A stretch of DNA of 64,000 bases. Origin: Gnetum montanum. Lineage: Eukaryota; Streptophyta; Gnetopsida; Gnetales; Gnetaceae. The translations under genes and the position numbers were made by a program. The stretch covers positions 419,038 to 483,037 of the forward strand of contig MNCI01017900.1 of assembly GCA_015680685.1 (NCBI GenBank), written 5' to 3'. The notes under the pieces are model-generated. The model was given only the letters and a program-made list of their open reading frames with translations. It was not told the origin of the DNA and ran no database searches. Below are positions 1 to 11,367 of the stretch, piece after piece; the stretch's first letter is position 1, and each line of letters begins with the position of its first letter.

Positions 1-14
1 CTCGATAACTTACA

Positions 15-300
15 AATTTTCAGGAGTACAGGGACAAAGCTAGAGCTTACAAGGAAGAATGACGGTTGTTTGCGGCCTAGTACGTCAAGGCAAACAAAAT
101 GTTTACGCAACTAGTATGCCCATGGGAGGTGCCAACTCCATCAAACATTGAAGCATCAGCATGAATGGCATAGGATCCCCGAACTGAAGAGGAAAAGCTC
201 TGGGCATTACTTCAACACCATCAAATCCCAAAACTTGTAGCATAAGACAAGGGAAAGCAACCCATGGAGGAGCCACTGCCACCAGAAATCACATGAGTTC
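15..300 (+). pseudogene. C-terminal remnant of the Athila-like post-integrase ORF
   Basis: One frame reads EYRDKARAYKEE, then FAA, then QLVCPWEVPTPSNIEAS, then TEEEKLWALLQHHQ, interrupted by TGA and TAG codons. The same order of motifs (CPWKVLVLAHIGEA, then SKEEKMRALLEAFW) is found on the minus strand at about 32450-32620 in AT3. It is therefore the tail of the coiled-coil protein encoded downstream of integrase in this family. At least five in-frame stops make it non-functional. The family function is unknown; its place in the element corresponds to the env-like ORF of other Athila elements. Confidence 0.6.
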
Positions 301-489
301 CACCCAATTTTGTAATTTTGGGAATTTTGCATTTTTCGTGTTGTGTCCAAATTTTGTTCTATTGAGTCCTCCGTTGTGGCATGAATAGATTCCCTATTAG
401 TCAATAATCACATACCTATCCACTGTGTAATCAATGGGGCTTGTTCTCATTTTGACTCAAGGATGAGTTTTCATTCAGTCGTGGGGGTA

Positions 490-1355
490 TGATGAATTGT
501 GATTCATCTGGTTGGGATATCAGACCCACGATATTAGGTACGCGATATCGGATATGCGATATTGTGGGTCCTGTGTGGGCCTATAAATAAACATGTAGGC
601 ACATGGGAAGGGGAGTCTTTTAGTTAGTTTTTAGGAGTCAAGTTTAGTGTAGGATCTTTTTGTCATTTTTCCTCTCAACCCTCTCTCCCAGTGCATACCT
701 GCAGTGTGGTGATTGTAATTGTACGACATCCTTTATTCAAGTGTGACGTACTTGGACACGCACATGACTAGAAAAAAAGATTGAGATTACTTCATCATTG
801 CAGCATTCACTTAGTTTAATTATTTAATTGTTATTATTAATTATTGTTTTCATAGTTAATATCTCTTCACCCTAAACTCCTTAAACGTGGAATGAGTACG
901 ACTTAATCATGAGCATTTCAATGTGACTACTTGGTAACCCAGTAGCGTCCCTAGGGTCTGCGCTTGATAATCCTAGTAGTAGTCGTGCATGAGGTCCAAG
1001 ATGTGTACGGATGATTAAGGAACAGATGCTCATCACACTTAGGCTAGCTTAGATTCTCTCTCCCTATCTCCTCTTAGTTTAACTCTCTCTCTCCCCTTTT
1101 CCTTCCTAGCTTAATTAAAGATTATTTTCCATTGCTTCCAGGAGTAGCATTAGTTTAGGAACACATCATACACCTCAGTTTGGACTAAACCATACGTGAC
1201 AAAGCAAATACTAGTCCAAGTGGGAAGATAGCGAACTGCGATCAACGAGTAACTATCTAGATACCACAATTAGCCTATCTGCGGAGTTCGACCAGATCGT
1301 GTGTGAAACGCTCGTATTCGTATGATTGAGTGTAGGGGTACCTCACCACTCATCA
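490..1355 (+). repeat. 3' LTR of AT0
   Basis: It begins TGATGAA and ends CTCATCA, the terminal inverted bases of this LTR family. U3 carries several GATATC-centred palindromes at about 518-576, a TATA box (TATAAATAA) at 582-590 and conserved downstream blocks including TAGGGGTACCTC before the end. The 866-bp length fits the 790-980 bp of the sister LTRs. It is closest to the solo LTR at 57377-58226 in the region after the TATA box. Confidence 0.85.
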
Positions 1356-2269
1356 CTACACAAATGCATCTTGAGAGACATGTTTAGATACCTTTCATGG
1401 CCTCCACATAAATAACTTTCCATAGCTACCTTGCAACATCCTCAATGAACAATATCAAACTAGGAGGTTGCCTTGAAATTCAACTTGCACAAGTAGGGAC
1501 CTTTACAAACTTCTTCAAGGTTAAAATCTTCTATCTAAGAGGAAACAACAAGAAATGTTCCTAGTAATATTCTAAATTCCTATTACTATTCTAGGGTATC
1601 AAATAAGGGGGAAAAAAAGCTTTATGAAGGATTCTAAACATGTGTACAACTTATCATTTTGGAGTTAATTGTGTAGAGCTCCCATTGTTAAAGAGTAACC
1701 GGAGGAGGAATGAATTAATAAAATAGGTCATCAAAGAAGCGTTAACAAGTATCTCTTAGAGTTGAATTATAAATTAAGCAAGGTATCAAAAATTGCGATT
1801 ACTTAACACTAAAGTTTCCAATATCACAGCCGTCTTGAAACATGGGGAATTTCATGATCAAATTTTTGGTGAGAAGGACAGAAATAATAATAGAGATGTA
1901 AGCTTGCAAAATAGTATTTGCATTCTCCATGATTCTTTCTTTTTAAAAAACCTTCCTTTACACGGTAATCAGCCAACTTTGAAAGCAAAGGAAGGTCTCC
2001 CAAATCTTAGCAGAGACGCAAAAAGTCTTATGCAGCCTGACTGAAACTAGTTGACTTAACACCCTTTTGCTTGCTTACAAACCTTCGTAAGACCCATGTT
2101 TAATTTGTAAGATGAGCAATTGAGCATCAAGCAGCAGCCAGCCAGCAAGCAAGCAAGACCAAATGAGTTGGAATTGGTTCATCATGGTTTGAAATCATCG
2201 TTGCGAGACCAAACGATTGAGAAAGATGATCAATCGACCCCGGCCGCAGAAAACAAAAGGAAACAACTT
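1356..2269. other. Intergenic stretch, nothing recognised
   Basis: This is AT-rich sequence between the LTR and the mannanase gene. It has only short ORFs without recognisable domains (the longest about 80 codons, 1793-2044). Its right end is close to the likely mannanase polyadenylation region. Confidence 0.5.
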
Positions 2270-2275
2270 TTTATT
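2270..2275 (-). promoter_or_regulatory. Polyadenylation signal of the mannanase gene
   Basis: AATAAA on the minus strand, about 120 nt beyond the TAA stop at 2394-2396. The position suits a plant near-upstream element. It is assigned on position alone. Confidence 0.5.
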
Positions 2276-2393
2276 CGTAGGCAAACATAGGGCATCCATC
2301 CGGGCGCAACTGCCTGCAAACGTGGTGGGATGGCAAAGAGAGCCCAGGATGGAAGCAGGGATTCAGAAACTCCCATCGATCATCGTTACACCA

Positions 2394-4874
2394 TTAATCA
2401 TACAACGGAGCCGGGCAATACGAAGAAGAGGAAGACGGGCAGGTCATGGAGGTGAGCGTGGGCGCGGCTTGGGCCTGCTGAGGACCAGAGCTGGGCCTGG
2501 GGCTGGGCCTGGGCCTGGGCTTTTTGCAACGCCAGCGGCACGTGGTAGAGCACAGTGAATTGAATGTGTTGACGCGGAACGACTGACGCTTGACCAGAGC
2601 ACTGGTGGTGACAAAAGAAGAAGACGAGGAATTAGCGGACAATACGATGGCGTATCCGTCGTCCATGTAGTCCATGCCCGCCGGCACAAGCTGCCACAGC
2701 AGAGCCCCAGCGCCGGCTCCGCCCTGCCGGATGGAGTCGAGAAGGGCGTCGTAGATGGCGCTGAAGTATTGATCGCGGAGGGAGACGTTGAAGCCGGCAT
2801 CCCGAGCGGAGACGCCGAACTCGCCCAGAATTAGGGGCATTCCTCCCAACGCCTTGTCCGCGTCCTCGATGTGGGCCCGCACCCACTTGCTGGCCCACTC
2901 GATGTGCCACGGGGCGATGGCGCCCGCCGCCAGCCACGAGTCCGAGTACACGTGCGCCGATGCCACGTCGATCCCCGCCACCGCGTGATGCCGCACGAAG
3001 TCGCTACCCTGTCCATTACGGTTTCTGAATTCTAATTATTTTTAAATTTAAATATATTGATATTTAAATCGGACGGCTCCCCTTTCCATATATTGGATTC
3101 CAACAATCGGTCGGATTAAAATCGTCAAAAATAGTTGCAATTTCCAATTTTTTTCTCTAAGAGCTCAGTTAAAGTGGAAAATCATCAAATATAAAAATTT
3201 TACTTTTCTATTGGCATCCGAATTAGTAACAAACAAACAATACAGTAAACTTAAAATATCAATAAAAATATAATACGATTTAATAGATTAAATGTCGGAT
3301 TTGATTTTGAATGAGCTGCAAAGTTATCATTTCCCAAACTATAATATTTATTATGCATACATGCGAATAATAACACCACCAATCAAAATCAATTAAATTA
3401 ACATTACTTCTAATCAATCATGCACCAAGGGTCCTCCACAAGACCCACGACGGAGGTTGTGGGTTTGATATGTTTACGTCGGTATTACTTTTTTTAATAT
3501 TTTAAGACCTGTGTTTCCGAGTATTTTAAGTTGTGATAATGTACCTGTATAAGCTTGCGTTAAATTGTAAGACTTGTGCTTGAGCCTTCAAGTTTTACGA
3601 CTTGTGTGAGCAGCATCTTAATAAGGTGTGGTTTCTTAACATTTATATTTGAGCCCTCAAGTGTTAAAATCCATGTTCTAGCGGTATTCAAGTTTTAATA
3701 ACTACGGCTTTGAGGAATGCACTTTCTTTCCATGAAAGGAGAGCCTGAACGGGGCACCCTACCTACAAGCTTACATCCAGACATTTCCGTTGGTCCACAT
3801 TCAGATGTTTTCAAGGTGTCGATTGTACCTGCTCTTCATAATTCTATTTACTAAAGTTTTGACCCATGAAATTCACGTGCTGTGAATGAAAACCTACGGG
3901 CGCCAATTGCCATTCCTTTTATCCGTCAACTCAAAGCAATGCATGAACGCAAATGCAAGCAACAAGCCAAAGCCAACCTGCAAGGCCGCATAGGGGTTGG
4001 GGTTGACGGACGGGGACGAGGGCGAGGGCGAGTCGGCGGAGTAGAAGCCCTCCAGACCGGTGGTGACGAGGTGACGATTATCGAGCGACTTCACATGGAG
4101 CGCCATCTCGGTGAGCCACGCTCGGAGAGTGTGGCCGGACGGGTCGGACGGGCAGCGCGCCTCGTTCATGAGTTCCCACGCCATGATCGCGGGATCGTCG
4201 CGGTAGGCGACGCCGGTCACGCTATTGACGCGCGTGACCACGGCCGTGACCGCGGCCCTGAAGAAGCCGCGCAGCGTGGGATGCGAGAAGAAGGCGTCGG
4301 CGGAGGCGTTGGGGCTCAGATCCGGCGCTCCCGCCTGCGCGCCCCAGCGCAGGTACTGAGCCTTGCCTCCGTAGGCGTCCCAGTTGTTGGAGAGCGACAG
4401 AATGAGGCGCAGCCCGTGCGCCCGCGCCTGCGCCACCACGAAATCCAGGGCCCGGAACACGTCCTCGTCGAACACTCCCGGCGATTTCTGCAGGGCGTGC
4501 CACCCGCCGTCCGCGAACGCCCACGTCCGGCACACGCTCAGGCCGTGCTCCGCCGCGTCCGCCATGACTTGCGTCACCTTCTCCCGTGTCCCGGCGTCCA
4601 CCGCCATCTGCATGAGCCAGTACGTGTTGAAGCCGTTCACGTAGAACGGCTGCCCCCCTACCACAAGTTGGCTTCCCTTCCTCTCCACGAACTCCGCTTC
4701 TTCCTTGCCCTCTGCGCCACCTGCAGCTGATTCAATCTCTGTTTCTTCTCCGTAGGATTCCCACTCATCCTCGTCGTCGTAGACCGCCGCAGATGCTGCC
4801 ATCAATGCTAGCAGCAGCACAAGTGCTCCCACGGCAGCTGCGACGCTGGGATTCAACCTGCGGTGGTCCATCAT
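2394..4874 (-). CDS. MAN: Mannan endo-1,4-beta-mannosidase (GH5), two exons
   Basis: It hydrolyses beta-1,4-mannosidic bonds in cell-wall mannans and should be secreted. Exon 1 is 4874-3978 (299 codons) and exon 2 is 3008-2394 (204 codons plus TAA), giving 503 residues. The intron is phase 0, GT at 3977-3976 and AG at 3010-3009, joining ...NPYAALQ to GSDFVRHH.... Residues 11-30 form a hydrophobic signal peptide. Residues 32-62 are unusually acidic. The catalytic domain starts near [20 protein letters not shown] (68-87). The acid/base is E238 in WELMNEAR (usually NEPR) and the nucleophile E362 in [15 protein letters not shown] and LLWQL are also family positions. Plant relatives are usually about 400-450 residues; the excess is the acidic segment and a basic Pro/Arg-rich tail ([14 protein letters not shown]). 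The frame is intact, so it is probably functional. It is much GC-richer than its surroundings. Confidence 0.93.
3009..3977 (-). other. Intron of the mannanase gene
   Basis: A 969-bp AT-rich intron between the two GC-rich exons. The donor is CAG|GTTGGC and the acceptor TGGACAG|GGTAGC on the minus strand. It joins the frames exactly, and the joined protein follows the GH5 mannanase family across the junction. No ORF or repeat was recognised inside it. Confidence 0.85.
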
Positions 4875-4943
4875 ACTGGTTGATTGATTGATTCAATCGT
4901 AAGGCTGATGCAGACGAGACGAGGATTGTCGTCTTTTGGATAT

Positions 4944-4952
4944 GTATATATA
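4944..4952 (-). promoter_or_regulatory. TATA box of the mannanase gene
   Basis: GTATATATAC on the minus strand, about 70 nt upstream of the ATG at 4874. This leaves room for a 5' UTR of about 40 nt. No other TATA-like element lies nearer the start. Confidence 0.55.
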
Positions 4953-4999
4953 CGTCCCCCGACCAGGCCCCCAAGGCAAGCAATGCTTCGGTGGCTCTT

Positions 5000-5750
5000 G
5001 GCTTCCACTCCACTCAAAGCATGGCTGTTTCTTTCTGATCTTCTTCTGATGTTGCTTTTCACTAGGCCTTCTTAAACCTAAGTGAACGAATGAATCCACA
5101 CGCCAACACCGCTGTTGCTGATTCGTTTAGAGTGACATGCGTAGTCCTCCCTCATGGACGGAAACCAATATGTAAAAGGTTTTTTCTTTACGAAGAAGAC
5201 AAAAGTCTGAGTTTAAAATCCTTTGAGTTTAATGGATGTTACGGTTTCAGTAGACGTTGATGTCCATATCTCTCGCTTGCAAGCCCAGCAAAAATATTCA
5301 ATGGTCTCACCCAGACAATTATCATGCCACTACCCTAGTGGATCGTCCTAAGAACAAAGTTTATTGTATAGACAGGTATTTGATACTAAATACTTTTCTT
5401 CTTGTGTATATGCTCGTGGGCTTTTTAATAATATGAAATGTTCATATGCAACTCAGAAGTTGCCGAGTAAGAATGGGATCTCGTTATATGAAAACAGGAA
5501 CATACAGATAGTTTGATGGTTTAAAATCTTCTCCGATAAAAAACCAATATATTTATTGAAATTGAATTTTTGTTTACACCTTATTTGATCTATAGTGTTT
5601 CTTAAAATAGCATTAACATGAAAATCACATTTTGACCCAGTTTTACAATTAAATATTATAATTACATTTTGCTTACACCTTATTGGACCAGGGCATTGCC
5701 TACAGGATGAATGCTCACCGGGGAGGCTGCCAAAACGAAGAAGCAGACTG
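5000..5750. other. Upstream flank of the mannanase gene, no gene seen
   Basis: Low-complexity AT-rich sequence. A short direct repeat, TTGYTTACACCTTATT, occurs near 5570 and again near 5676. From about 5700 a frame of some 55 codons (MLTGEAAKTKKQ ... DGWIEE) runs into the pseudogene unit that begins near 5751. It cannot be assigned to a family. Confidence 0.4.
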
Positions 5751-5888
5751 AGAAAAACGCAACCGCGGTGGCGTTGGAGGCACTAAAGGAGGGAGAGATC
5801 AACCAGATTCCCGCATCTCACAGCCCAGTGATTATTAGGTCACCAAATATACTTCACGATGGCTGGATTGAAGAGTAAATGTATTATG
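5751..5888 (+). pseudogene. Duplicated AAAP-like unit, copy 1, segment 1
   Basis: The sequence from the ACCGCGGTGGCGTTGGAGG block to GTATTATG matches 54136-54273 with scattered differences. In copy 2 it continues without a break into the sequence found here only after 23602. This segment reads ALEALKEGEINQIPASHSPV in one frame here but is frameshifted in copy 2. The last five bases, TTATG (5884-5888), are the target duplication of the copia complex. Confidence 0.7.
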
Positions 5889-6281
5889 TGTTCGCCATAG
5901 TTATCATGATAAATTTAGGCCATGGTTATCACGATAAAATTAGGCTATGGTTATTAAAATAGTGGGTGGTTATCATTAGTTATTTAAGGGCCCCTTCACC
6001 CATATAAAAGGGACCTCCCTCACCACAATTCAGATCCATCACAGATATCCCCTTTCCATCCCACTCTTACATTCTTCTCCTATTGCATAAGAGAGAGGCT
6101 TCTTCTTGTTCTCTCCTTGTGATGAAGAGAGAAGGTTGTTATCCCCATTTTTGATAATAAGATCTTTCTACATTTGCCTGTGATTTTTTTTTCCACTTTG
6201 GGATTTTTCCACGTCAAAGATTTGTGTCCATTGCTCTTTATTTTTATCTCATTTCATATTTTGCTGCCAGATCTGCTAACA
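5889..6281 (+). repeat. Copia LTR a (left)
   Basis: It starts TGTTCGCC (TGTTGGCC in the other two) and ends GCTAACA. It contains a TATATAAA-like block and a long pyrimidine-rich part near CATTCTTCTCC. It is nearly identical to LTR b. Confidence 0.92.
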
Positions 6282-6282
6282 G

Positions 6283-6295
6283 TGGTATTGGAGCC
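6283..6295 (+). other. Primer-binding site, copia copy 1
   Basis: TGGTATTGGAGCC lies one base after the LTR end and is complementary to the 3' end of plant initiator tRNA-Met except for one transition. Copy 2 has TGGTATCGGAGCC at 11304-11316. Confidence 0.85.
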
Positions 6296-6350
6296 ACGTT
6301 CATAGTCCATCCATGGAAGTGTTGTAGATCATGCATACAAATTTTACAAA

Positions 6351-7530
6351 ATGGCCGGCAAATACAAAATAGAGAAGTTCAATGAAAGCAACTTCACATT
6401 GTGGAAAATGAAGATACAGACAATTTTGCATAAAGATAATTACTTGGCAGCTATTGGAGAAAGGCTGTAGGAGGTCACGAATGATGGCAAGTGGAATGAA
6501 ATGGATGGTAATGCTATTGCCAATTTATACTTGGCACTAGTAGATGGGGTTCTTTCAAGTATTGTAGAAAAGAAGATAGTGAAGGAAATATGGGACACTC
6601 TGATAAAGTTGTACAAGGCTAAATCACTCCACAACAAAATCTTCTTGAAGAGAAGACTTTACACTCTTCGTATGGTAGAAACCTCATCGGTAACTGACCA
6701 TATCAACACCCTAAATACTTTGTTTTCTAAACTCACATCATTGGGCTATAAAGTAGATGTAGGTGAACATGCAGAAATTCTACTTCAAAGTCTACCTAAT
6801 TCATATGATCAACTCATCATCAACTTGATCAACAATGTCCTTATGGATGATCTTGTCTTCGATGAGGTTGCAGTTGCGGTTCTTGAAGAAGAAAGTCAGT
6901 GCAAGAATAAGGAAGATAGGTTGGCAAACAAGGTGGAGGCCTTAACAATGATGAGAGGGAGATCCATGGAACGTGATTCCAATTGGAACCAAATTCATGG
7001 TAGATCTAAGTCAAGAAGTAAAAAGAAAAGCATTACTTGCTACAACTATGGCAAGAGAGGACACTTGAAGAAGGAGTATTGGAACAAGAAGAGTAATGAA
7101 AAGAATCCTCAAGGGAATGTGGCAAGTACCTCATATGATGGTGATGTTCTATACAGTGAGGCAACTATTGCTGAAGGTAGACAAAAGCTCACTAATGCTT
7201 GGATCTTGGATTTAGGAGTAATATGGCACATGACCTCTCGGAGAGAATGGTTTTATCACTATAAACCAATCTCAGAAGGATCTATGTACATGGGAAATGA
7301 TCATGCTTTGAAAATTACTGGTAGTGGTACTATCAAGATAAAGATGTATGATGGTACTATTTGCACCATACAAGAGGTATGACATGTGGAGGGCCTGAAG
7401 AAAAAAAATCTACTATCTTTAGGACAACTAGATGATGTTGGATGCAAAATTCATATAGAGAATGGGATCTTGAAGATTACCAAAGGTGCACTTGTGGTAA
7501 TGAAGGTAGAAAAGGTTGCTGCAAATTTGT
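6351..7530 (+). pseudogene. Copia gag and protease, copy 1
   Basis: It starts at ATG 6351 (MAGKYKIEKFN), the usual place shortly after the PBS. The capsid part (NFTLWKMKIQTIL, then LQSLPNSYDQLI) matches the UBN2-type gag of plant copia elements. The zinc knuckle is damaged: CYNYGKRGHLKKEYW where CX2CX4HX4C is expected. The protease signature reads WILDLGVIWHM in place of the DSG/DTG active site. Stops occur at 6468 (TAG, shared with copy 2), 7380 (TGA) and 7530 (TAA, shared). Not functional. Confidence 0.88.
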
Positions 7531-9110
7531 AAATGCTTCTAAGGAACACACATCAAGTGGGAGAGTCTTTTGTTGCATCAACTAGTTTGGAAGAAGAATT
7601 GACGATGTTATGACATTGAAAGCTTGGTCATATGTCAAAACAAGGTTTGAAGATTCTCTCTAAATAGAGACTACTTCTTGGGCTCAATTCGGTATGTTTA
7701 ATGTTTTGTGAGCATTGTGTTACTAGTAAGCAACATAGATTAAAGTTCAGCACATCAACAGCTAAGAGTAGAGGCATCTTGGACTTGATGCACTCTGATG
7801 TTTGGCAAGCACGAATCACTTCCTTAGGAGGAGCAAGATACTTTATATCTTTCATTGATGATTACTCCAGGAGATGTTGGGTGTATCCAATCAAAAGGAA
7901 GGTAGATGTCTTTTCAGTCTTCAAAGTTTTTAAATCATGGGTAGAAATTGAGTCCGAACAAAGGATCAAGTGTCTAAGGATGGATAATGGAGGAGAATAT
8001 ACAAGTGATGAATTTGATGCATTTTGTCAACTAGAAGGCATCAAGACGTAGTTCATAGTAGCACACACTCCTCAACAAAATGGAGTGGCAGAACCGTTGA
8101 ACAGAACCTTGTTGATAAAAACAAGATTAATGTTGAGGGCTACAAATCTAACCAAGTCATTTTGGGCAGAAGTAATCAATACCACATGCTATTTAATCAA
8201 TTAGTCTCCATCAACTATGGTTAATCTTAAAACACCAATGGAAATGTGGACTGGTAAGCCAGCTGTTTATTCTCATCTCTATACATTTGGAAGTTTTGTG
8301 TATGTGATGTATAATGACCAAGAAAGATTGAAGTTGGACCCAAAGTCCAGGAAATGTATCTTCTTAGGGTATGCTGATGGAGTTGAGGGGCATCGCCTAT
8401 GGGATCCCACTACCCACAAGGTTATCATCAGTAAAGATGTGATATTTGTAGAAGATAAAATGCAAGAGAAGGGAGATGATAGCACTTCAAAGTAGAATTC
8501 AGAGACTACTAGAATTCAAGTAGAAGATAAAACAAAAGCTAAAGATCTAGTTACTTCTGAAGCAACATCAATGTATGAAGAGAAAGAACGAGTTCAATCT
8601 AAAGGTCATCTCTAGTAAAAAGATCACCAACTTGGCACTTAGATTATTTTATTGAAAGCAATGTTGCATACTACCTTTTAATGGAGAATGGAAAGCCCTC
8701 AACTTTACATGAGGCTCTTAAAAGTCTAGATGTGTCTTTATGGATGGCAGCAATGCAAGAGGAGATTGAAGCTTTATGCAAAAATAAGACATGGGATCTT
8801 GTTATAGTAACGACCAAGTGGAGTGATATCATGCAAGGTTGGTGGTAAAGGGATATGCTCAAAAAGAAGGAATTGACTTCAACATGATATTTTCTTCTGT
8901 GGTTAGACTTACAATAGTCAAAGTAGTCCTAGCAATGTGTGCTATGTTTGACCTACATCTAGAACAACTAGATGTGAAAACTGCTTTTCTTCATGGAGAT
9001 CTTGAAGAAGAGATTTACATGCTCTAACTAGAAGGTTTTGCAAAAGAAGGTAAAGAGAACTTGGTTTGCAGGTTGAACAAATCTCTGTATGGTCTCAAAC
9101 AAGTGCCAAG
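7531..9110 (+). pseudogene. Copia integrase and truncated RT, block A, copy 1
   Basis: The integrase zinc-finger remnant (KLGHMSKQGLKILSK, then FCEHCVTSKQHRLKF) is followed by the core with HSDVW, RMDNGGEY and NGVAEPLNRTLL, so D, D and E are still visible. RT begins near VVKGYAQKEGIDFN and runs to LYGLKQVPR, where it breaks off before the YVDD box. At 9111 the sequence jumps back to integrase (CLRMDNGGEY). Many stops are present. Bases 7971-9110 correspond to the block repeated at 9112-10260. Confidence 0.88.
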
Positions 9111-10800
9111 GTGTCTAAGGATGGATAATGGAGGAGAATATACAAGTGACGAATTTGATGCATTTTGTCAACAAGAAGGCATCAAGAGGCAGTTCACAGT
9201 AGCACACACTCTTCAACAAAATGGAGTGGTAGAATGGCTAAACAGAACCTTGTTGGAAAAAACAAGATTCATGTTGAGGGCTACAAATCTAACCAAGTCA
9301 TTTTGGACAGAAGCAGTCGATACCACCAACTATTTAATCAATCAGTCTTCATCAACTGCAATGAATCTAAAAACACCAATGGAAATGTGGACTGGTAAGC
9401 CAGTTGTTTATTCTCATCTCCATACATTTGGAAGTTTTGTATATGTGATGTATAATGACCAAGAAAGATCGAAGTTAGACCCAAAGTCCAAGAAATGTAT
9501 CTTCTTAGGGTATGCTGATGGAGTTAAGGGGTATCACCTGTGGGATCCCACTACCCACAAGGTTTTCATCAACAAAGATGTGATATTTGTAGAAGATAAA
9601 ATGCAAGAGAAGGGAGATGATAGCACTTTAAAGGAGAATTCAGAGACTACTAGAATTCAGGTAAGACAAAAGCTGAAGATCTAGTTACTTCTAAAGCAAC
9701 ATCAATGTATGAAGAGAAAGAACCAGTCCAATCTAAAGCTTATGAAGTTTTTCAGTCATCTCAAGTAAAAAGATCATGAACTTGGCACTCAAATTATGTT
9801 ACTAAAAGTAATGTTGCATACTGCCTTTTAACGGAGGATGGAGAGCCCTCAAATTTACATGAGGCTCTCAAAAGTCCATATGTGTCTTTGTGGATGGTAG
9901 CAATGTAGGAGGAGATTGAAGATTTACACAAAAATAAGACATGGGATCTTGTTATAGTAACAACCAAGTGGAGTGATATCGTGCAAGATTGGTGGTAAAG
10001 GGATATGCTCAAAAAGAAGGAATTGACTTCAACGAGATATTTTCTTCTATGGTTAGACTTAAAGTAGTCAAAGTAGTCATAGCAATGTGTGCTATGTTTT
10101 ACCTACATCTAGAACAACTAGATGTGAAAATTGCTTTTCTTCATGGAGATCTTGAAGAAGAGATTTATATGCTACAACTAGAAGGTTTTGCAGAAGAAGG
10201 CAAAGAGAACTTGATTTGCAGGTTGAACAAATCCTGTACGGTCTCAAATAGGTGCCAAGGTATTGGCACAAGAGATTTGACTCATATATCATGAGCCTTG
10301 GGTATAATAGACTCAATGCAAACCCTTATACATATTTTAAGAGGTTTGATGAAGATTTCATCATTTTGCTATTGTATGTGGATGACCTGTTGGTTGTAGG
10401 TGCCAACAAAGAGCAAATTCAAGAATTGAAGGCACAGTTGGCTAGGGAATTTGATATGAAAGACTTGGGACTAGTAAACAAGATTCTAGGGATGCAAATT
10501 CACTGAGATAAAAATAACAAGAAGATTTGGCTTTCTCAAAAAAACTACTTGGGTAAGATCTTGTGATGCTTCAACATGCAAAACTGTAAGCCAATTTCTA
10601 CTCCACTTCCTGTTAATTTCAAATTATCCTCCAAGATGTGTCTTAGCAATGAAGTAAAGAGGAATGAGATGTCTCGAGTACTATATGCATCAGTAGTGGG
10701 AATCCTAATGTTCGTTATGATTTTTACAACACTAGACATTGCATAGGCAATGGGAGCGGTCAATCGGTACATGGAAAATCTTAGAGATGAGAGCATTGGA
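9111..10800 (+). pseudogene. Second integrase-RT block (B) and RT end, copy 1
   Basis: It repeats integrase from RMDNGGEY through NGVVEWLNRTLLEK and the same RT part, then continues past the block A break into YWHKRFDSYIMS and the catalytic LLLYVDDLLVVG (codons at about 10366-10400). It goes on to the KFKLSSKMC-type region and stops near AVNRYMENLRDE. The RNase H domain that should follow is missing. The 18-bp stretch missing from block A near 8607 is present here, so B is not a simple recent copy of A. Several stops are present. Confidence 0.86.
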
Positions 10801-10909
10801 ATAGATGTTCATATGGCCTAGAAAAAGCATAATCAACATAGAATGGCAAGGTAGAAAGGATGGTGTGAAGATATGATTGATCCACAATCAAAATCTCCAA
10901 GTGGGAGAT

Positions 10910-11302
10910 TGTTGGCCATAGTTATCATGATAAATTTAGGCCATGGTTATCATGATAAAATTAGGCTATGGTTATTAAAATAGTGGGTGGTTATCATTAG
11001 TTATTTAAGGGCCCCTTCACCAATATAAAAGGGACCTCCCTCACCACAATTTAGATCCATCACAGATATCCCCTTTCCATCCCACTCTTACATTCTTCTC
11101 CTATTGCATAAGAGAGAGGCTTCTTTTTGTTCTCTCCTTGTGATGAAGAGAGAAGGTTGTTATCCCCATTTTTGATAATAAGATCTTTCTACATTTTCCT
11201 GTGATTTTTTTTTCCACTTTGGGATTTTTCCATGTCAAAGATTTGTGTCCATTGCTCTTTATTTTTATCTCATTTCATATTTTGCTGCCAGATCTGCTAA
11301 CA
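10910..11302 (+). repeat. Copia LTR b (middle, shared)
   Basis: It starts TGTTGGCC directly after the polypurine tract AAATCTCCAAGTGGGAGAT and ends GCTAACA before the second PBS. It serves as the 3' LTR of copy 1 and the 5' LTR of copy 2, as expected of a tandem array formed by recombination between LTRs. Confidence 0.92.
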
Positions 11303-11367
11303 GTGGTATCGGAGCCACATTCATAGTCCATGGAAGTGTTGTAGATCGTGCATACAAATTTTACAAA

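Larger units (their letters stand above)
1..1355 (+). mobile_element. 3' end of an Athila-like Ty3/gypsy element (AT0), cut by the window start
   Basis: The stretch holds the decayed end of a post-integrase ORF (15-300), a non-coding segment, a G-rich polypurine tract just before 490 (GTCGTGGGGGTA) and a 3' LTR at 490-1355. The sequence before the LTR (ACTCAAGGATGAGTTTTCAT, then the G run) has the same layout as the ends of AT1, AT2, AT3 and AT4 in this window, where a GAACTCGAGGACAAG-like stretch precedes the tract. That pattern is common at the 3' end of plant Ty3/gypsy internal regions. The 5' part lies outside the window, so no target duplication can be tested. Confidence 0.8.

Noticed and set aside
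2217-2558. Arg/Gly-rich plus-strand ORF at the mannanase 3' end
   Set aside because: Low-complexity antisense of the Pro/Arg tail and 3' UTR.
3882-4730. 282-codon plus-strand ORF over the mannanase first exon
   Set aside because: It is the antisense shadow of a GC-rich exon; the minus strand gives a clear GH5 enzyme with catalytic residues and signal peptide.
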